A program made the position numbers and the translations under genes. The notes below the pieces were generated by a model. The model was not told where the DNA came from. It was given only the letters and a program-made list of their open reading frames with translations, and did not search any database. From the NCBI GenBank assembly GCA_964466315.1, contig CAYXNS010000047.1:1-20370 (forward strand): a DNA stretch of 20,370 nt, given 5' to 3'. This document shows, piece after piece, positions 7,601-15,885 of this stretch. The first letter of the stretch is position 1, and every line of letters begins with the position of its first letter. Source of the DNA: SMWC01 sp964466315. Lineage in GTDB: Bacteria > Pseudomonadota > Gammaproteobacteria > Steroidobacterales > Rariloculaceae.

Positions 7601-8043
7601 TACCGATCGGCAGCCCAGGCTGGCGGCTCGAACTCCGAGATGGCGGTTGGAAGGGCGAGAAGGTGCTCGCGGAAGCGCGTACGTTCAACGACCAGGTCTT
7701 CTTTACGACGTTTACGCCCGGTGCCGCGGCGACCGCGAACGACTGCGAGCCGAGCCTCGGCACGAATCGCTTGTACATTCTGGATATCTTCAACGGCGCG
7801 CCGGTCAACAATCTCGACGGCATCGGTGACGACCAGGAGCTTACGCTCTCCGATCGTTTCCAGGAGTTCGAGGGATCGATCGCGAGCGAGGTCGTGCTGC
7901 TGTTCCCGTCGCCGGGCGATCCTGACTGCGTCGGTGACGAATGCAATCCGCCGCCGCTAGCCTGTGTCGACCTGTTCTGCTTCTCACCCGGATTTGCTAA
8001 CGACCCGGTGCGTACCTTCTGGAGCCAGGAAAGTGCCCGATGA
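4690..8043 (+). CDS. pilY1: type IV pilus tip adhesin and assembly factor PilY1
   Basis: A large exported protein (1117 residues from the chosen start) that caps the type IV pilus and takes part in adhesion, mechanosensing and twitching in P. aeruginosa and Neisseria (PilC) relatives. I chose ATG 4690 because it opens a normal signal peptide (cleaved after about PATA); the frame stays open upstream to a TTG at 4636 that would bury it. A von Willebrand A domain starts at PNVLLILDTSGSM, with MIDAS residues D53, S55 and S57, and continues to LLSDGVPNND. The C-terminal half is a PilY1 beta-propeller (VVYFSTNDGHLHAIDPATG, YFGMRRGGALYYALDV). A calcium-type loop DLNADTFAD at 836-844 precedes DMGGQVWRFDV. 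The gene overlaps pilE by four bases (ATGA). Many Cys residues suggest a disulphide-bonded, periplasm-folded protein. Confidence 0.95.
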   Translation: MTVTTNRCVWLLVGTLWMVVSGLPATADDTELFVSDTDLPQSSGRPNVLLILDTSGSMRSEVLAQPPYDPTITYDGSCDASRVYWRSNVGDPPVCATNRWIDHSALVCDAAISSFSSGAGYYSDQMAQYDPGAADQWTHVEQEHKARLVECEDDRGLHGDGSGGPAVYAQDGDDDRPWSDNALDEVSWGQTPTDLTYTVYDGNYLNWFYGPTNTSTRIQVLKDVATNLLSTLNNVNVGLMRFNESEGGPVIHAIEDISTARDSIHATISDLPASGTTPLSETLYEAGQYYAGRQVDFGNAGEPQVSVLSSRRPDNYDIYDSPFEFGCQKNFAILLSDGVPNNDVSADTKIPALPGFSDLVGADCDGGGDGACLDDMAAYLFEADLDPDLPGQQNIITHTIGFTIDLPLLATTAARGGGSYSTANDTASLLTALTNIVISVLSTQTSFTAPTVSVDNFNRTRTLNDLYLTVFEASGNAHWPGNLKKYRLSASDGTILDANGDSAVDPETGAFHSNSRSFWSPTTDGANVALGGAANRLPDPASREVYTYLGNALLTDSANRIHDTNGAIDDDLLGIGNADDPNRSDVIDFIRGVDVTDTNQNGNRTEPRYQMGDPLHANPVSIVYGGSLANPDVNDAVVYFSTNDGHLHAIDPATGIEKWAFIPPEFLSDQVLLYRNEPVSNKHYGVDGNMQVQILADNNGVIEPGIGEKVYLYFGMRRGGALYYALDVTIPESPRLMWKSDAVDLPGLGQTWSTPIPTRLNIQGATQNPDKMVLAIGGGYDPSQDNDNGSTDNSGNAIYIVDSVSGELLWHTSDANADRDLAGMQYSFPSDLKVIDLNADTFADRIYASDMGGQVWRFDVFNGQTASSLVNGGIIAQLGGAPETVPDVADNRRFYYSPDVALVNDDNNSFLHLGIGSGHRAHPNGTLNQDRFYALRDYNAFGGRTQTDYDAATPVRDDDLVDITDDIATNVPIGSPGWRLELRDGGWKGEKVLAEARTFNDQVFFTTFTPGAAATANDCEPSLGTNRLYILDIFNGAPVNNLDGIGDDQELTLSDRFQEFEGSIASEVVLLFPSPGDPDCVGDECNPPPLACVDLFCFSPGFANDPVRTFWSQESAR

Positions 8044-8468
8044 CACGTTTGAGCAGCAATCTGGGTGTCACTCTTGTCGAACTCTTGGTTGTCATCCTAA
8101 TCATCGCCGCGTTGGGATTGATCGCCGTGCCGAGCTATCGGCAATATTCCATTCGCGCCCAGCGTACGGAAGCAAAGACGGCTCTGTTGCAAATCGCAGC
8201 GAACCAAGAACGATTCTACCTGCAGAACAATACCTACAGCACGGACCTGACCGTGCTCGGCTTCCCGCTCGGCACGAGTGAGAATGGCGTGTACACACTT
8301 AACGTACCCCTGGCCGATACCATCACCTACCAGGCGACCGCGGCGCCAACACCGGGTGGCGGCGTGAACGGACGAAGTATGACAGCGGACGCAGAATGTT
8401 CTCTGTTCGGGATCGATGCTCAGGGGCTGAAGACGGCGACGCCGGACCCTAATACGCGCTGTTGGTAG
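8040..8468 (+). CDS. pilE: type IV minor pilin PilE
   Basis: A 142-residue prepilin. The leader MTRLSSNLG is followed by mature V10, with Glu14 at +5 in GVTLVELLVVILIIAALGLIAVPSY. A pilin-like alpha1 helix runs on into RAQRTEAKTALLQIAANQERFYLQNNTYS, the segment typical of PilE minor pilins. C120 and C141 near the C-terminus probably form the disulphide-bounded D-region loop. The gene is last in the cluster and overlaps pilY1 by four bases. It converges with lspA, with only three bases between their stop codons. In P. aeruginosa PilE links the minor-pilin complex to the major pilin. PilA-type major pilin is possible in principle, but position favours the minor pilin. Confidence 0.9.
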   Translation: MTRLSSNLGVTLVELLVVILIIAALGLIAVPSYRQYSIRAQRTEAKTALLQIAANQERFYLQNNTYSTDLTVLGFPLGTSENGVYTLNVPLADTITYQATAAPTPGGGVNGRSMTADAECSLFGIDAQGLKTATPDPNTRCW

Positions 8469-8471
8469 CTC

Positions 8472-8978
8472 TTAAGCCGGATTCTTCGGCTCCAACAGTG
8501 TATCTAGAATCAACAACGCGACCCCGATCGTAATCGAGGAGTCCGCGACGTTGAACGCAGGAAAATACCACGACCCATAATGGACGCGAACGAAGTCGAC
8601 GACATGACCGAGTAACACTCGGTCGATGACATTTCCGAGCGCCCCTCCCAAAACGAGACAGAGTCCAGCTGCCAATAAGTTTCTCCCGCTCACGCGCAGA
8701 CGCCAAAGCCAGATCAGGATACCCACGCTGACGACTACGGCCAGGGAGGCAAAAAACCAGCGTTGCCACCCGGATGCGTCGCTCAGAAAACTGAATGCGG
8801 CACCGGTGTTGTGCAGCCGCATGAGATCCAGGACCGGCAGCAGTACGATGGCCTCGAATTCGGCAAGATGGTTCGTTATGAGCCGCTTCGTCCATTGGTC
8901 TACGGTGACGATCACAAACGTCAACCACAGCCAATTGAGCGCACCGAAGTCGAAGACTGCCCTAAATGGAATTCTCAT
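8472..8978 (-). CDS. lspA: lipoprotein signal peptidase (signal peptidase II)
   Basis: A 168-residue inner-membrane aspartyl protease that removes signal peptides from diacylglyceryl-modified prolipoproteins. It has four hydrophobic segments, near 15-30, 75-92, 100-116 and 142-160. The family motifs are present: VTVDQWTK early, N57 in HNTGAAF, and the two catalytic aspartates D119 (GNVIDRV) and D146 (FNVADSSI). The length is normal. The start lies 13 bases past the ileS stop with a GGGAG-type ribosome binding site, so it is the last gene of the murJ-ribF-ileS-lspA operon. ileS-lspA pairing is common in bacteria. Confidence 0.97.
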   Translation of the reverse strand: MRIPFRAVFDFGALNWLWLTFVIVTVDQWTKRLITNHLAEFEAIVLLPVLDLMRLHNTGAAFSFLSDASGWQRWFFASLAVVVSVGILIWLWRLRVSGRNLLAAGLCLVLGGALGNVIDRVLLGHVVDFVRVHYGSWYFPAFNVADSSITIGVALLILDTLLEPKNPA

Positions 8979-8991
8979 CCCGCTCCCAACA

Positions 8992-11808
8992 TCATGCGTA
9001 TCGGCGTGTTTCTCCGGGCCCTTCTACGTTGCTGACGCAACGGGCACAGAGTTCTGGGTGCTCGCTATCGGCTCCAACGTCGTCGCGACGATGCCAACAC
9101 CGGATACATTTCTGCGCCTCGGTCGTGGTGACGCTAAGCCAGAACGGCGCACCGTCTTCGCCAGCAGCAACGGCATCGTGCGGACGCTCGGACTCGGGAT
9201 GAACGCTGGCGGCCGACGTAATGAAGACGAAACGCAATTCGTCGCTCAGACCGGCTAGTTCCGTCTGCAGATCGCCCGAGCAATAGAGCCGAACCTCTGC
9301 ATCCAGAGGTGACCCGATGCCGCCATCGATCCGCAATCGCTCGAGTTCTTTCGACACGGCCTGGCGCACCACCAGCAGGGCCGGCCAGTCCACGGACGAC
9401 TCTGCGCGATCTTCAGGCAGGTCGTGCCACGTTGTAAGGAAAACCGACGACGTACGCTCCCCAGGTAACTCGCGCCAGATCTCTTCTGCGGTGAAGCTCA
9501 AGATAGGTGCCAGCCAGCGCACCATGGCCTCAGCAATGTGCGACATTGCCGTCTGCGCGGAGCGACGCGGGAGACTGTCGGCCGGCGTCGTATAGAGCCG
9601 GTCCTTGATGACGTCGAGATAGAACCCTCCCATATCGAGAACACAGAAATTATGCACCTTGTGAAAGATGTGGTGGAACTCGTACGAGTCATACGCTGCC
9701 GTGACCTCGGACTGTAACTCAACCGCCCGTTCGAGCGCCCAGCGATCGAGTGAGATCATCTCTTCAAGCGAGACACCGTGCGCATCCGCCTCGTAACCAT
9801 GCAGGTTACCGAGCAGAAACCGTTGTGTATTTCGCATCCGGCGATAGGCATCGGCGACACGTTTCAGTATCTCATCCGACGCGCTCATCTCCGCACGATA
9901 ATCCGTCGCCGCAACCCATAGCCGAAGTATGTCGGCGCCGAAAGTCTTGTAGATCTTCTGCGGCTCGACGACGTTGCCCATCGACTTCGACATCTTACGG
10001 CCCTGCTCGTCAACCGTGAAACCATGCGTCAGCACGCCTTTGTAAGGGGCACGAGCATAGATTCCGACAGACGTCAACAGGCTCGACTGAAACCAGCCTC
10101 GATGTTGATCAGAGCCCTCAAGATAGAGATCGGCCGGCATCCCGACCTCCTCGCGTAGCTTACCGACGACGTGATGGCTGAGGCCCGAATCCAGCCAGAC
10201 ATCCATGACGTCCGTGACTTTCTCGTACCGCGATCCCTCCTCACCGAGAAACTCATCCGGCTCGAGTTCGAACCAGGCATCGATTCCCTGCTTCTCGACG
10301 CGCTCGGCGACGCGCAAAATCAGGTCGGACGAGTCCGGATGCATATCGCCTGTTTCCTTATGAACGAATAGCGTGATGGGAACGCCCCAGCTGCGCTGCC
10401 GGGAGATGCACCAGTCCGGACGATTCTCGACCATACCTCGTATACGCTCTTCACCCCACGCCGGGGTCCACTGAACCGACTCGATGGATTCCAGCGCCCG
10501 CGAACGAAGGCCGCCGAGTTCCATGCCGATGAACCACTGCGGCGTGGCTCTGAAGATCACTGGCGTCTTATGCCGCCAGCAATGCGGATAGCTGTGCTCA
10601 ACGTCTTCCTGCTTGATGAGCGCGCCTGCTTCCGCCAACAACTCCACGACATGCGAGTTGGCCGGATTGATGTGCTCACCGGCGAGCAACGACGTCGTGG
10701 ACAGATATTTGCCGTCCCCGCCAACCGGACAATCGAGTGGCAAGTCGTACTTGATTCCCACTGCAAAGTCGTCGTGACCGTGGCCGGGCGCGGTGTGCAC
10801 GGCGCCTGTGCCGGCCTCGGTCGTCACGTGATCGCCAAGAATGACCGGTACGACGCGATCGTAGAACGGGTGTTTCAGCTCGAGGCCCTCGAGCCTCGAA
10901 CCTGTCGTCTCTGCAACGGCATCCCACCTCGCTGCTCCATATCGGGCAGCTACGGCATCGGACATCTCCGTAGCGATGAGCAGGTATTCCGGTCCGCCGA
11001 CCAGATCGGTCTCCACCAGCACGTAGCTCAGGTCCGCATGAAGCGCAACGGCTCGATTACCGGGAAGCGTCCATGGGGTCGTCGTCCAAATCGGGATCGA
11101 GATCCGGGCGTCGTCCGCGACGTCGGAGCCGAGCCGCTTCACGAACTCCGCCGCATCGGCGCTCGGGAACCGAACATCGATCGCACCCGAATGCTTGTCC
11201 TGATACTCGACTTCAGCCTCCGCCAACGCGGAGCGGCAGTCCATACACCAGTGAACGGGTTTGTAGCCGCGGTAGACGAGCCCACGCTCGACGAGTTGGG
11301 CGAAAGCCCGTAACTGTTCGGCCTCGTAGGCAGGATCCATCGTCAGATAGGGCGAGTTCCAGTCCCCAAGGACGCCGAGCCGCTTCAAGTCGATCCGCTG
11401 CCGTCCGATCTGAGTTGCAGCATACTCGCGGCAGGCTTTACGGAACTCGCGGGCGTCGAGTTTCTGACCGACCTTACCTTTCTTTCGCTCGACCTGGTGT
11501 TCGATGGGCAAGCCGTGACAATCCCAGCCGGGTACAAACGCGGCGTCGTGACCAGCCAGGGACTGGAACTTGACGATCACGTCCTTCAACACCTTGTTGA
11601 CTACATGGCCGAGGTGAATATCGCCGTTCGCGTAAGGTGGCCCGTCGTGCAAGACGAATTTCGGCCGCCCCGCGGCCTCGCTGCGGATCTGTCCATAGAT
11701 ATTTTGCTCGTCCCACCACTTAAGCAAATCCGGCTCGCACTGCGCTAGATTAGCCCGCATCGGAAAACTCGTTTTCGGCAGGTTCAGCGTGTCCTTATAG
11801 TCGGCCAT
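8992..11808 (-). CDS. ileS: isoleucyl-tRNA synthetase
   Basis: A class I aminoacyl-tRNA synthetase of 938 residues, the same size as the E. coli enzyme. It charges tRNA-Ile and edits mischarged valine. The HIGH motif is HLGH at 65-68 within GPPYANGDIHLGH. The CP1 editing domain contains WTTTPWTLPGN and the GTGAVHTAPGHG block. The KMSKS loop is exact at 605-609 (GRKMSKSMGN). The C-terminal zinc finger has four cysteines (C901, C904, C921, C924), the eubacterial-type arrangement. It lies between ribF (32 bp upstream) and lspA (13 bp downstream) on the same strand. No T-box or other leader structure is apparent, as expected for an internal operon gene in a gammaproteobacterium. Confidence 0.98.
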   Translation of the reverse strand: MADYKDTLNLPKTSFPMRANLAQCEPDLLKWWDEQNIYGQIRSEAAGRPKFVLHDGPPYANGDIHLGHVVNKVLKDVIVKFQSLAGHDAAFVPGWDCHGLPIEHQVERKKGKVGQKLDAREFRKACREYAATQIGRQRIDLKRLGVLGDWNSPYLTMDPAYEAEQLRAFAQLVERGLVYRGYKPVHWCMDCRSALAEAEVEYQDKHSGAIDVRFPSADAAEFVKRLGSDVADDARISIPIWTTTPWTLPGNRAVALHADLSYVLVETDLVGGPEYLLIATEMSDAVAARYGAARWDAVAETTGSRLEGLELKHPFYDRVVPVILGDHVTTEAGTGAVHTAPGHGHDDFAVGIKYDLPLDCPVGGDGKYLSTTSLLAGEHINPANSHVVELLAEAGALIKQEDVEHSYPHCWRHKTPVIFRATPQWFIGMELGGLRSRALESIESVQWTPAWGEERIRGMVENRPDWCISRQRSWGVPITLFVHKETGDMHPDSSDLILRVAERVEKQGIDAWFELEPDEFLGEEGSRYEKVTDVMDVWLDSGLSHHVVGKLREEVGMPADLYLEGSDQHRGWFQSSLLTSVGIYARAPYKGVLTHGFTVDEQGRKMSKSMGNVVEPQKIYKTFGADILRLWVAATDYRAEMSASDEILKRVADAYRRMRNTQRFLLGNLHGYEADAHGVSLEEMISLDRWALERAVELQSEVTAAYDSYEFHHIFHKVHNFCVLDMGGFYLDVIKDRLYTTPADSLPRRSAQTAMSHIAEAMVRWLAPILSFTAEEIWRELPGERTSSVFLTTWHDLPEDRAESSVDWPALLVVRQAVSKELERLRIDGGIGSPLDAEVRLYCSGDLQTELAGLSDELRFVFITSAASVHPESERPHDAVAAGEDGAPFWLSVTTTEAQKCIRCWHRRDDVGADSEHPELCARCVSNVEGPGETRRYA

Positions 11809-11840
11809 TGTTCCGCAATATCGTCGAGAAAAGGAGTGGA

Positions 11841-12767
11841 TTAGGCCGTCAATGCGGCGCGCGCGTCAACTACGTCCTTGTGGATCTGCTTTACCATGGA
11901 ATCGATGTCAGAATATTTTCGCTCTTCGCGAAGCCGCTCGATGAAGTGCACTGTGATGTACTCACCATAGATATCGCGATCGTAGTCGAAGATGAACACT
12001 TCCAGCAGCGGCTTGACGCCGCCTACGGTCGGCCGTGTGCCGACACTCGCGACGCCGTCCAACAGTCCTTCCCCGAGTCCGCTGATTCGGGCGGCGAAAA
12101 TTCCGTCCACGGGCGTCAGGCACCGATTCAGGTTTACGTTCGCCGTCGGAAACCCGAGACTCTTCCCGAGCCCCAGGCCTCGAATAACCTTGCCGGACAT
12201 CGAGTAGTCCCGGCCGAGCATCTCGCGGGCCGCCGGCAGATCGCCGGCCTGGAGCGCCGACCGGATCACCGTACTGCTCACGCGGTGATCGTTTTGATAG
12301 ACAGCCGGCACCGCCGTGACCTCGAAGCCGGTAGATTTACCCGCCGCGATTAGACCGTCCACTGTCCCCAGCCGATGGGATGCAAAACGGAAATCGTGAC
12401 CGACGACAACCTGTTTCGCGCCCAATCTGTCCACGAGCAGATCACGAATAAACGTATCCGGGCTCAAATCCTGGATACTGCTGAAGCGAGGACAAAAGAA
12501 CTCGTCGATCCCGTAATCGGCCAGCAGATCGAAGCGCTCGCGGAACCGCGTCAAGCGCGCGGGAGGATCCGCCGGCGAGAAGAACTCTTTCGGCATCGGC
12601 TCGAACGATAAGACCAGCGTCGACAGGTCTTCAGCACGGCCGCGCTCTTGCAACTGCTTGAGTATCTCCTGATGGCCGAGATGAAGGCCGTCGAAAGCAC
12701 CGACCGTGACGGCCCGAGCGTTATTGCCAGCGCGCTGCAGGACTCCTAGATTGCGATAGAAATGCAT
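11841..12767 (-). CDS. ribF: bifunctional riboflavin kinase / FAD synthetase
   Basis: A 308-residue cytosolic enzyme that phosphorylates riboflavin to FMN and adenylylates FMN to FAD. The N-terminal adenylyltransferase domain has GAFDGLHLGH at 23-32, VVGHDFRF around 121-128 and VSSTVIRSAL at 163-172. The C-terminal kinase domain has IRGLGLGKSLGFPTAN (195-210), the SVGTRPTVGG block (241-250) and the catalytic Glu in PLLEVFIFD (E256). The length and motifs are complete. It lies 24 bp after murJ and 32 bp before ileS. The ribF-ileS-lspA order is conserved in many gammaproteobacteria. No FMN riboswitch is visible in the short gap upstream. Confidence 0.97.
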   Translation of the reverse strand: MHFYRNLGVLQRAGNNARAVTVGAFDGLHLGHQEILKQLQERGRAEDLSTLVLSFEPMPKEFFSPADPPARLTRFRERFDLLADYGIDEFFCPRFSSIQDLSPDTFIRDLLVDRLGAKQVVVGHDFRFASHRLGTVDGLIAAGKSTGFEVTAVPAVYQNDHRVSSTVIRSALQAGDLPAAREMLGRDYSMSGKVIRGLGLGKSLGFPTANVNLNRCLTPVDGIFAARISGLGEGLLDGVASVGTRPTVGGVKPLLEVFIFDYDRDIYGEYITVHFIERLREERKYSDIDSMVKQIHKDVVDARAALTA

Positions 12768-12791
12768 AGTGTCTTGAGTGGCGAGGATACG

Positions 12792-14396
12792 TTAACTACT
12801 CTGCTGCGGACGCTGCCCACGAAGGCTCGCGGGTGACAATCCGATCAGGTAGCACGTGACGAAGTACACGGTTATTCCACCGAGAACACAGACCGCCAGT
12901 GCGCCGATTCGCTGCGTCAGGGTCAGCGCGAGCCAATCTCCAGCCAGATCGCGAGTCCAAAGCACCACGGCGCTCATAAGACCACTCGCCACGGCGACCT
13001 GAATCGAGAAGCGACCCCAACCATCGGCCAGGGTAAAGACGCCATCGCGCCGCAAGCCGCGATAGAGAAGAATCGCATTGAATAGCGCTGAGACCGTGGT
13101 CGCCAGCGCAAGCCCGACATGGGGCGCGTAGAAATCCGCTCGGACGAGAGAGACGACGAACACGATATTCAACGCCATATTCAACACGACGGCCATAACA
13201 CCGATACGAACCGGCGTACGCGTATCCTGCCGCGAGAAGAAACCTGTCGACAGCACCTTGACGAGGATGAACCCCAGTAGCCCCAGCGCGTAGGCAAGCA
13301 GCGATGCTGTGGCCATGGTCACATCCGCGGCCGTGAACACACCGCCGAAAAAAAGCGTCGTTAGCAATGGCTCGGCCAGCAGTATCAAACCGAGTGCCGC
13401 CGGTACGGCGATCAACACCACGAGGCGAAGGGCCCAGTCCAACGATGCCGCGAAATCTTCGGGCGAGGCTTTCGCATGATGCTCGGAAAGATGCGGCAAC
13501 ATCACCGTGGCCACGGCGATACCGCACACGCCGAGAGGAAACTCCATGAGCCTATCGGAGTAGTACAACCAGCTGATACTGCCAGCCGCCAGGAATGACG
13601 CGATCAACGTATCGAACAGAAGATTGATCTGCGCAACCGATGAACCGAACAACACCGGTAGCATGAGTTTCAGAATCCGGCGCACGCCCTCATGGGCCCA
13701 GTCCCATCTTGGCCGCGGTAAGAGCTTAAGATTCAAGAGAAACGGGAGTTGGAACAACAGCTGGACGGCGCCGGCCACGAAAACGCCGATGGCGAGGCCC
13801 ATCGCCGGCCGCTCCATTCGGGGAGCGACCCACGCGGCGAAGGCGATCAAGACGAGATTCAATAGGACGGGCGTGAAGGCCGGCACGACGAAACGCCGGT
13901 AGGTATTGAGAATCCCGCCGGCAAGGGCGGTCAGCGAGATGAAAAAGAGGTAGGGAAACGTGAATCGCAACATGTCAGTCGCGAGCTCATAGCGGCCGTC
14001 TCCGCTCAAGAAGCCGGGGGCGAATATCATGATTAACACCGGCGCGGCCGCGACACCCACCGCTGTGATCGCAAACACGACGAGTCCCAGCGTCCCTGTC
14101 ACGCTGTCGAGAAGCTCCTGCGTCTCGCGCTGCGACGAGTTCGCCCGGTACTGGGAAATAACGGGCACGAAGGCCTGCGAGAACGCGCCTTCGGCGAAAA
14201 AGCGCCGCAACAGATTCGGGATCTTGAACGCCACAAAGAAGGCATCCATGACGATGCCCGCGCCGAACCAGTGAGCAAAACCGATATCCCGCGCCAGCCC
14301 GCTGATGCGGGACAGTACCGTCATGGAACTGACGACGGATGTGGACTTCAGTAATCCCTCCGACTCCACCTCCCTGGTCTCTGCGTCCACACTCAT
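12792..14396 (-). CDS. murJ: lipid II flippase MurJ
   Basis: A 534-residue polytopic membrane protein of the MOP/MVF superfamily that moves lipid II across the inner membrane for peptidoglycan synthesis. The N-terminus MTVLSRISGLARDIGFAHWFGAG is followed by MDAFFVAFKIPNLLRRFFAEGAFSQAF. It preserves the arginines needed in E. coli MurJ: R30, R36 and R64 correspond to R18, R24 and R52. The later YYSDRLMEFPLGV keeps the TM8-region Arg. About 14 hydrophobic segments fit the family, and the N-terminus is about 12 residues longer than in E. coli. It is the first gene of the leftward operon, with AGGCAGG just before the ATG, and diverges from rpsT across 141 bp. It is not a duplicate or a virulence-specific MviN; that older name refers to the same protein. 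Confidence 0.97.
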   Translation of the reverse strand: MSVDAETREVESEGLLKSTSVVSSMTVLSRISGLARDIGFAHWFGAGIVMDAFFVAFKIPNLLRRFFAEGAFSQAFVPVISQYRANSSQRETQELLDSVTGTLGLVVFAITAVGVAAAPVLIMIFAPGFLSGDGRYELATDMLRFTFPYLFFISLTALAGGILNTYRRFVVPAFTPVLLNLVLIAFAAWVAPRMERPAMGLAIGVFVAGAVQLLFQLPFLLNLKLLPRPRWDWAHEGVRRILKLMLPVLFGSSVAQINLLFDTLIASFLAAGSISWLYYSDRLMEFPLGVCGIAVATVMLPHLSEHHAKASPEDFAASLDWALRLVVLIAVPAALGLILLAEPLLTTLFFGGVFTAADVTMATASLLAYALGLLGFILVKVLSTGFFSRQDTRTPVRIGVMAVVLNMALNIVFVVSLVRADFYAPHVGLALATTVSALFNAILLYRGLRRDGVFTLADGWGRFSIQVAVASGLMSAVVLWTRDLAGDWLALTLTQRIGALAVCVLGGITVYFVTCYLIGLSPASLRGQRPQQSS

Positions 14397-14452
14397 TGCC
14401 TGCCTGACCCCATGTCGATCGATCTATCCACGCCTTTCCGGCCGCACCCAGC

Positions 14453-14481
14453 TTGACTTGCGCGGGGTGGCTCCCAATAAT
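14453..14481 (+). promoter_or_regulatory. sigma70 promoter for rpsT
   Basis: TTGACT (14453-14458), a 17-base spacer and AATAAT (14476-14481) form a strong promoter-like pair on the plus strand. The predicted start near 14488 gives a leader of about 50 nt before the UUG start of rpsT. Confidence 0.6.
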
Positions 14482-14537
14482 ACCGCCCTTTTCCGGGTCC
14501 CGGCCCGCCACTCACCGCCTTACTACGAGCAATACCG

Positions 14538-14801
14538 TTGGCCAATATCCAATCAGCGAAGAAGCGTGCCCGGCAGAATGTTACGCGCCGCACCCATAAT
14601 ATGGTGATGCGCTCTCGGTTGCGCACGGCCCTCCGGAAGGTACTGACCGCAATTCAGGCCGGCGACAAAGCCGCCGCGAGAGAAGTCTACAAGGATGCCG
14701 TACCTGAGATCGACCGTATGGTCAGCAAGGGAATCCTGCGCAAGAACCGTGCGGCACGTTACAAGAGCCGCTTGAACGCCAAAGTGAAGAACATGGCCTG
14801 A
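14538..14801 (+). CDS. rpsT: 30S ribosomal protein S20 (bS20)
   Basis: An 87-residue basic helical protein of the small ribosomal subunit that binds 16S rRNA early in assembly. The sequence begins ANIQSAKKRARQN and carries the usual TAIQAGDKAAAREVYKDAVPEIDRMVSKGILRKNRAARYKSRL region; the length is identical to the E. coli protein. Translation starts at TTG (14538-14540): no in-frame ATG precedes the conserved N-terminus. E. coli rpsT also uses UUG, where the weak start supports feedback by S20. The Shine-Dalgarno region is poor here too. It is divergent from murJ and converges with obgE 17 bp downstream. Confidence 0.97.
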   Translation: MANIQSAKKRARQNVTRRTHNMVMRSRLRTALRKVLTAIQAGDKAAAREVYKDAVPEIDRMVSKGILRKNRAARYKSRLNAKVKNMA

Positions 14802-14818
14802 GCGCGCCGCGCCCGCCG

Positions 14819-15847
14819 CTAGTCCTCCTGCCGGTCTCCGGCTGACTCCAGAAAACTCATCACGTCTCGCGAAAGAATCTCCGTACCTGCACCGGTCACG
14901 GCACTAATGGCGTAAGCCGGTCCTTCCCAGCCCAGGCTATCGATCAGCTCCCGCCGACGATCCTCCCAGGAGTCCAGAGGAAACAGGTCGAGTTTGTTGA
15001 GGACCAGCCAGCGCGGCTGGGCGGCGAGTTTCTCCGAGTAGCGCGCCAGTTCCGCCTGGAGCGAGCGGACCGCGTCGGCCGGCGTCCCTTGCCCCTCCCC
15101 GACAGCGACATCGACGAGATGCAGCAGCAACCGCGTCCGTTGCAGATGCTTCAGAAATCTCATTCCGAGCCCGGCGCCCTCGGCGGCCCCCTCGATCAGA
15201 CCGGGGATGTCCGCCATGACGAAGCTACGCTCCAGGTCGACGCTGACCACTCCGAGATTCGGATAGAGCGTCGTAAAAGGATAGTCGGCCACATTCGGCC
15301 GAGCCGCGGACAGTTTTCCGATCAACGTCGACTTGCCGGCATTGGGAAGCCCGAGAAGACCGACATCCGCGAGAAGCTTCAGTTCCAGACTCAGGTGACG
15401 CGACTCGCCTCGTTCCCCCTGGGTCGATTGGCGCGGCGCTCGATTCACGCTGCTTTTGAAGCGCGTGTTGCCGAGTCCGCCCCTTCCTCCGCGAGCGACG
15501 ACTAGCGTCTCGCCATCGCGGGTCAGGTCGCCCAGTGTCTCGTCGGTATCGAGATCCCCGATCACGGTCCCGATCGGTACATCGATGCGCAGATCCTCTC
15601 CGGAGACCCCGGTCCTGTTTTGGCCTGCGCCACCTCGACCGATCTTGGCGCGAAAACGGCGCCTGACGCGAAAGTCGACGAGTGTGTTGATTCCCTCACG
15701 AGCAATGAGTTCGACACTCCCCCCGTGGCCGCCATCACCGCCGTCGGGCCCTCCGCGTGGGATGAATTTCTCGCGCCGGAAGCTCACGCAACCGTCGCCG
15801 CCACGCCCGGCCTCCACCCAGATATCGGCTTCATCGACGAACTTCAT
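14819..15847 (-). CDS. obgE: Obg/CgtA-family ribosome-associated GTPase
   Basis: A 342-residue GTPase involved in 50S subunit maturation and stress/stringent signalling. The glycine-rich Obg fold occupies residues 1-158 (GRGGDGCVSFRREKFIPRGGPDGGDGG early; GRGGLGNTRF at 121-130). The G domain follows: G1 GLPNAGKST (166-174), G2 TT at 192-193, G3 DIPG (213-216), G4 NKLD (284-287) and G5 around SAVTGAG (315-321). The C-terminus is short and acidic, lacking the longer tail of E. coli ObgE. It follows rplU and rpmA on the minus strand, the classic L21-L27-Obg order, but is separated from rpmA by 85 bp containing a hairpin. It could therefore be expressed at a lower level or from its own promoter. 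Confidence 0.97.
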   Translation of the reverse strand: MKFVDEADIWVEAGRGGDGCVSFRREKFIPRGGPDGGDGGHGGSVELIAREGINTLVDFRVRRRFRAKIGRGGAGQNRTGVSGEDLRIDVPIGTVIGDLDTDETLGDLTRDGETLVVARGGRGGLGNTRFKSSVNRAPRQSTQGERGESRHLSLELKLLADVGLLGLPNAGKSTLIGKLSAARPNVADYPFTTLYPNLGVVSVDLERSFVMADIPGLIEGAAEGAGLGMRFLKHLQRTRLLLHLVDVAVGEGQGTPADAVRSLQAELARYSEKLAAQPRWLVLNKLDLFPLDSWEDRRRELIDSLGWEGPAYAISAVTGAGTEILSRDVMSFLESAGDRQED

Positions 15848-15885
15848 CGGTGCATTGTAGGGCTGATCGGAAGCCAGCGCGTATC

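Noticed and set aside
8475..8491. Hairpin AGCCGGA/TTCGGCT at the pilE-lspA convergence
   Set aside because: It has a short stem with a wobble pair, lies inside the lspA 3' end, and has no T tract on either side, so I do not call it a terminator.
10570..11313. 247-residue plus-strand frame
   Set aside because: It is fully antisense to ileS, which has complete catalytic and zinc motifs. The frame has no family features.
12796..13527. 243-residue minus-strand frame overlapping murJ
   Set aside because: It is out of frame with a complete murJ and its Arg-rich, low-complexity composition is typical of a shadow frame in GC-rich DNA.
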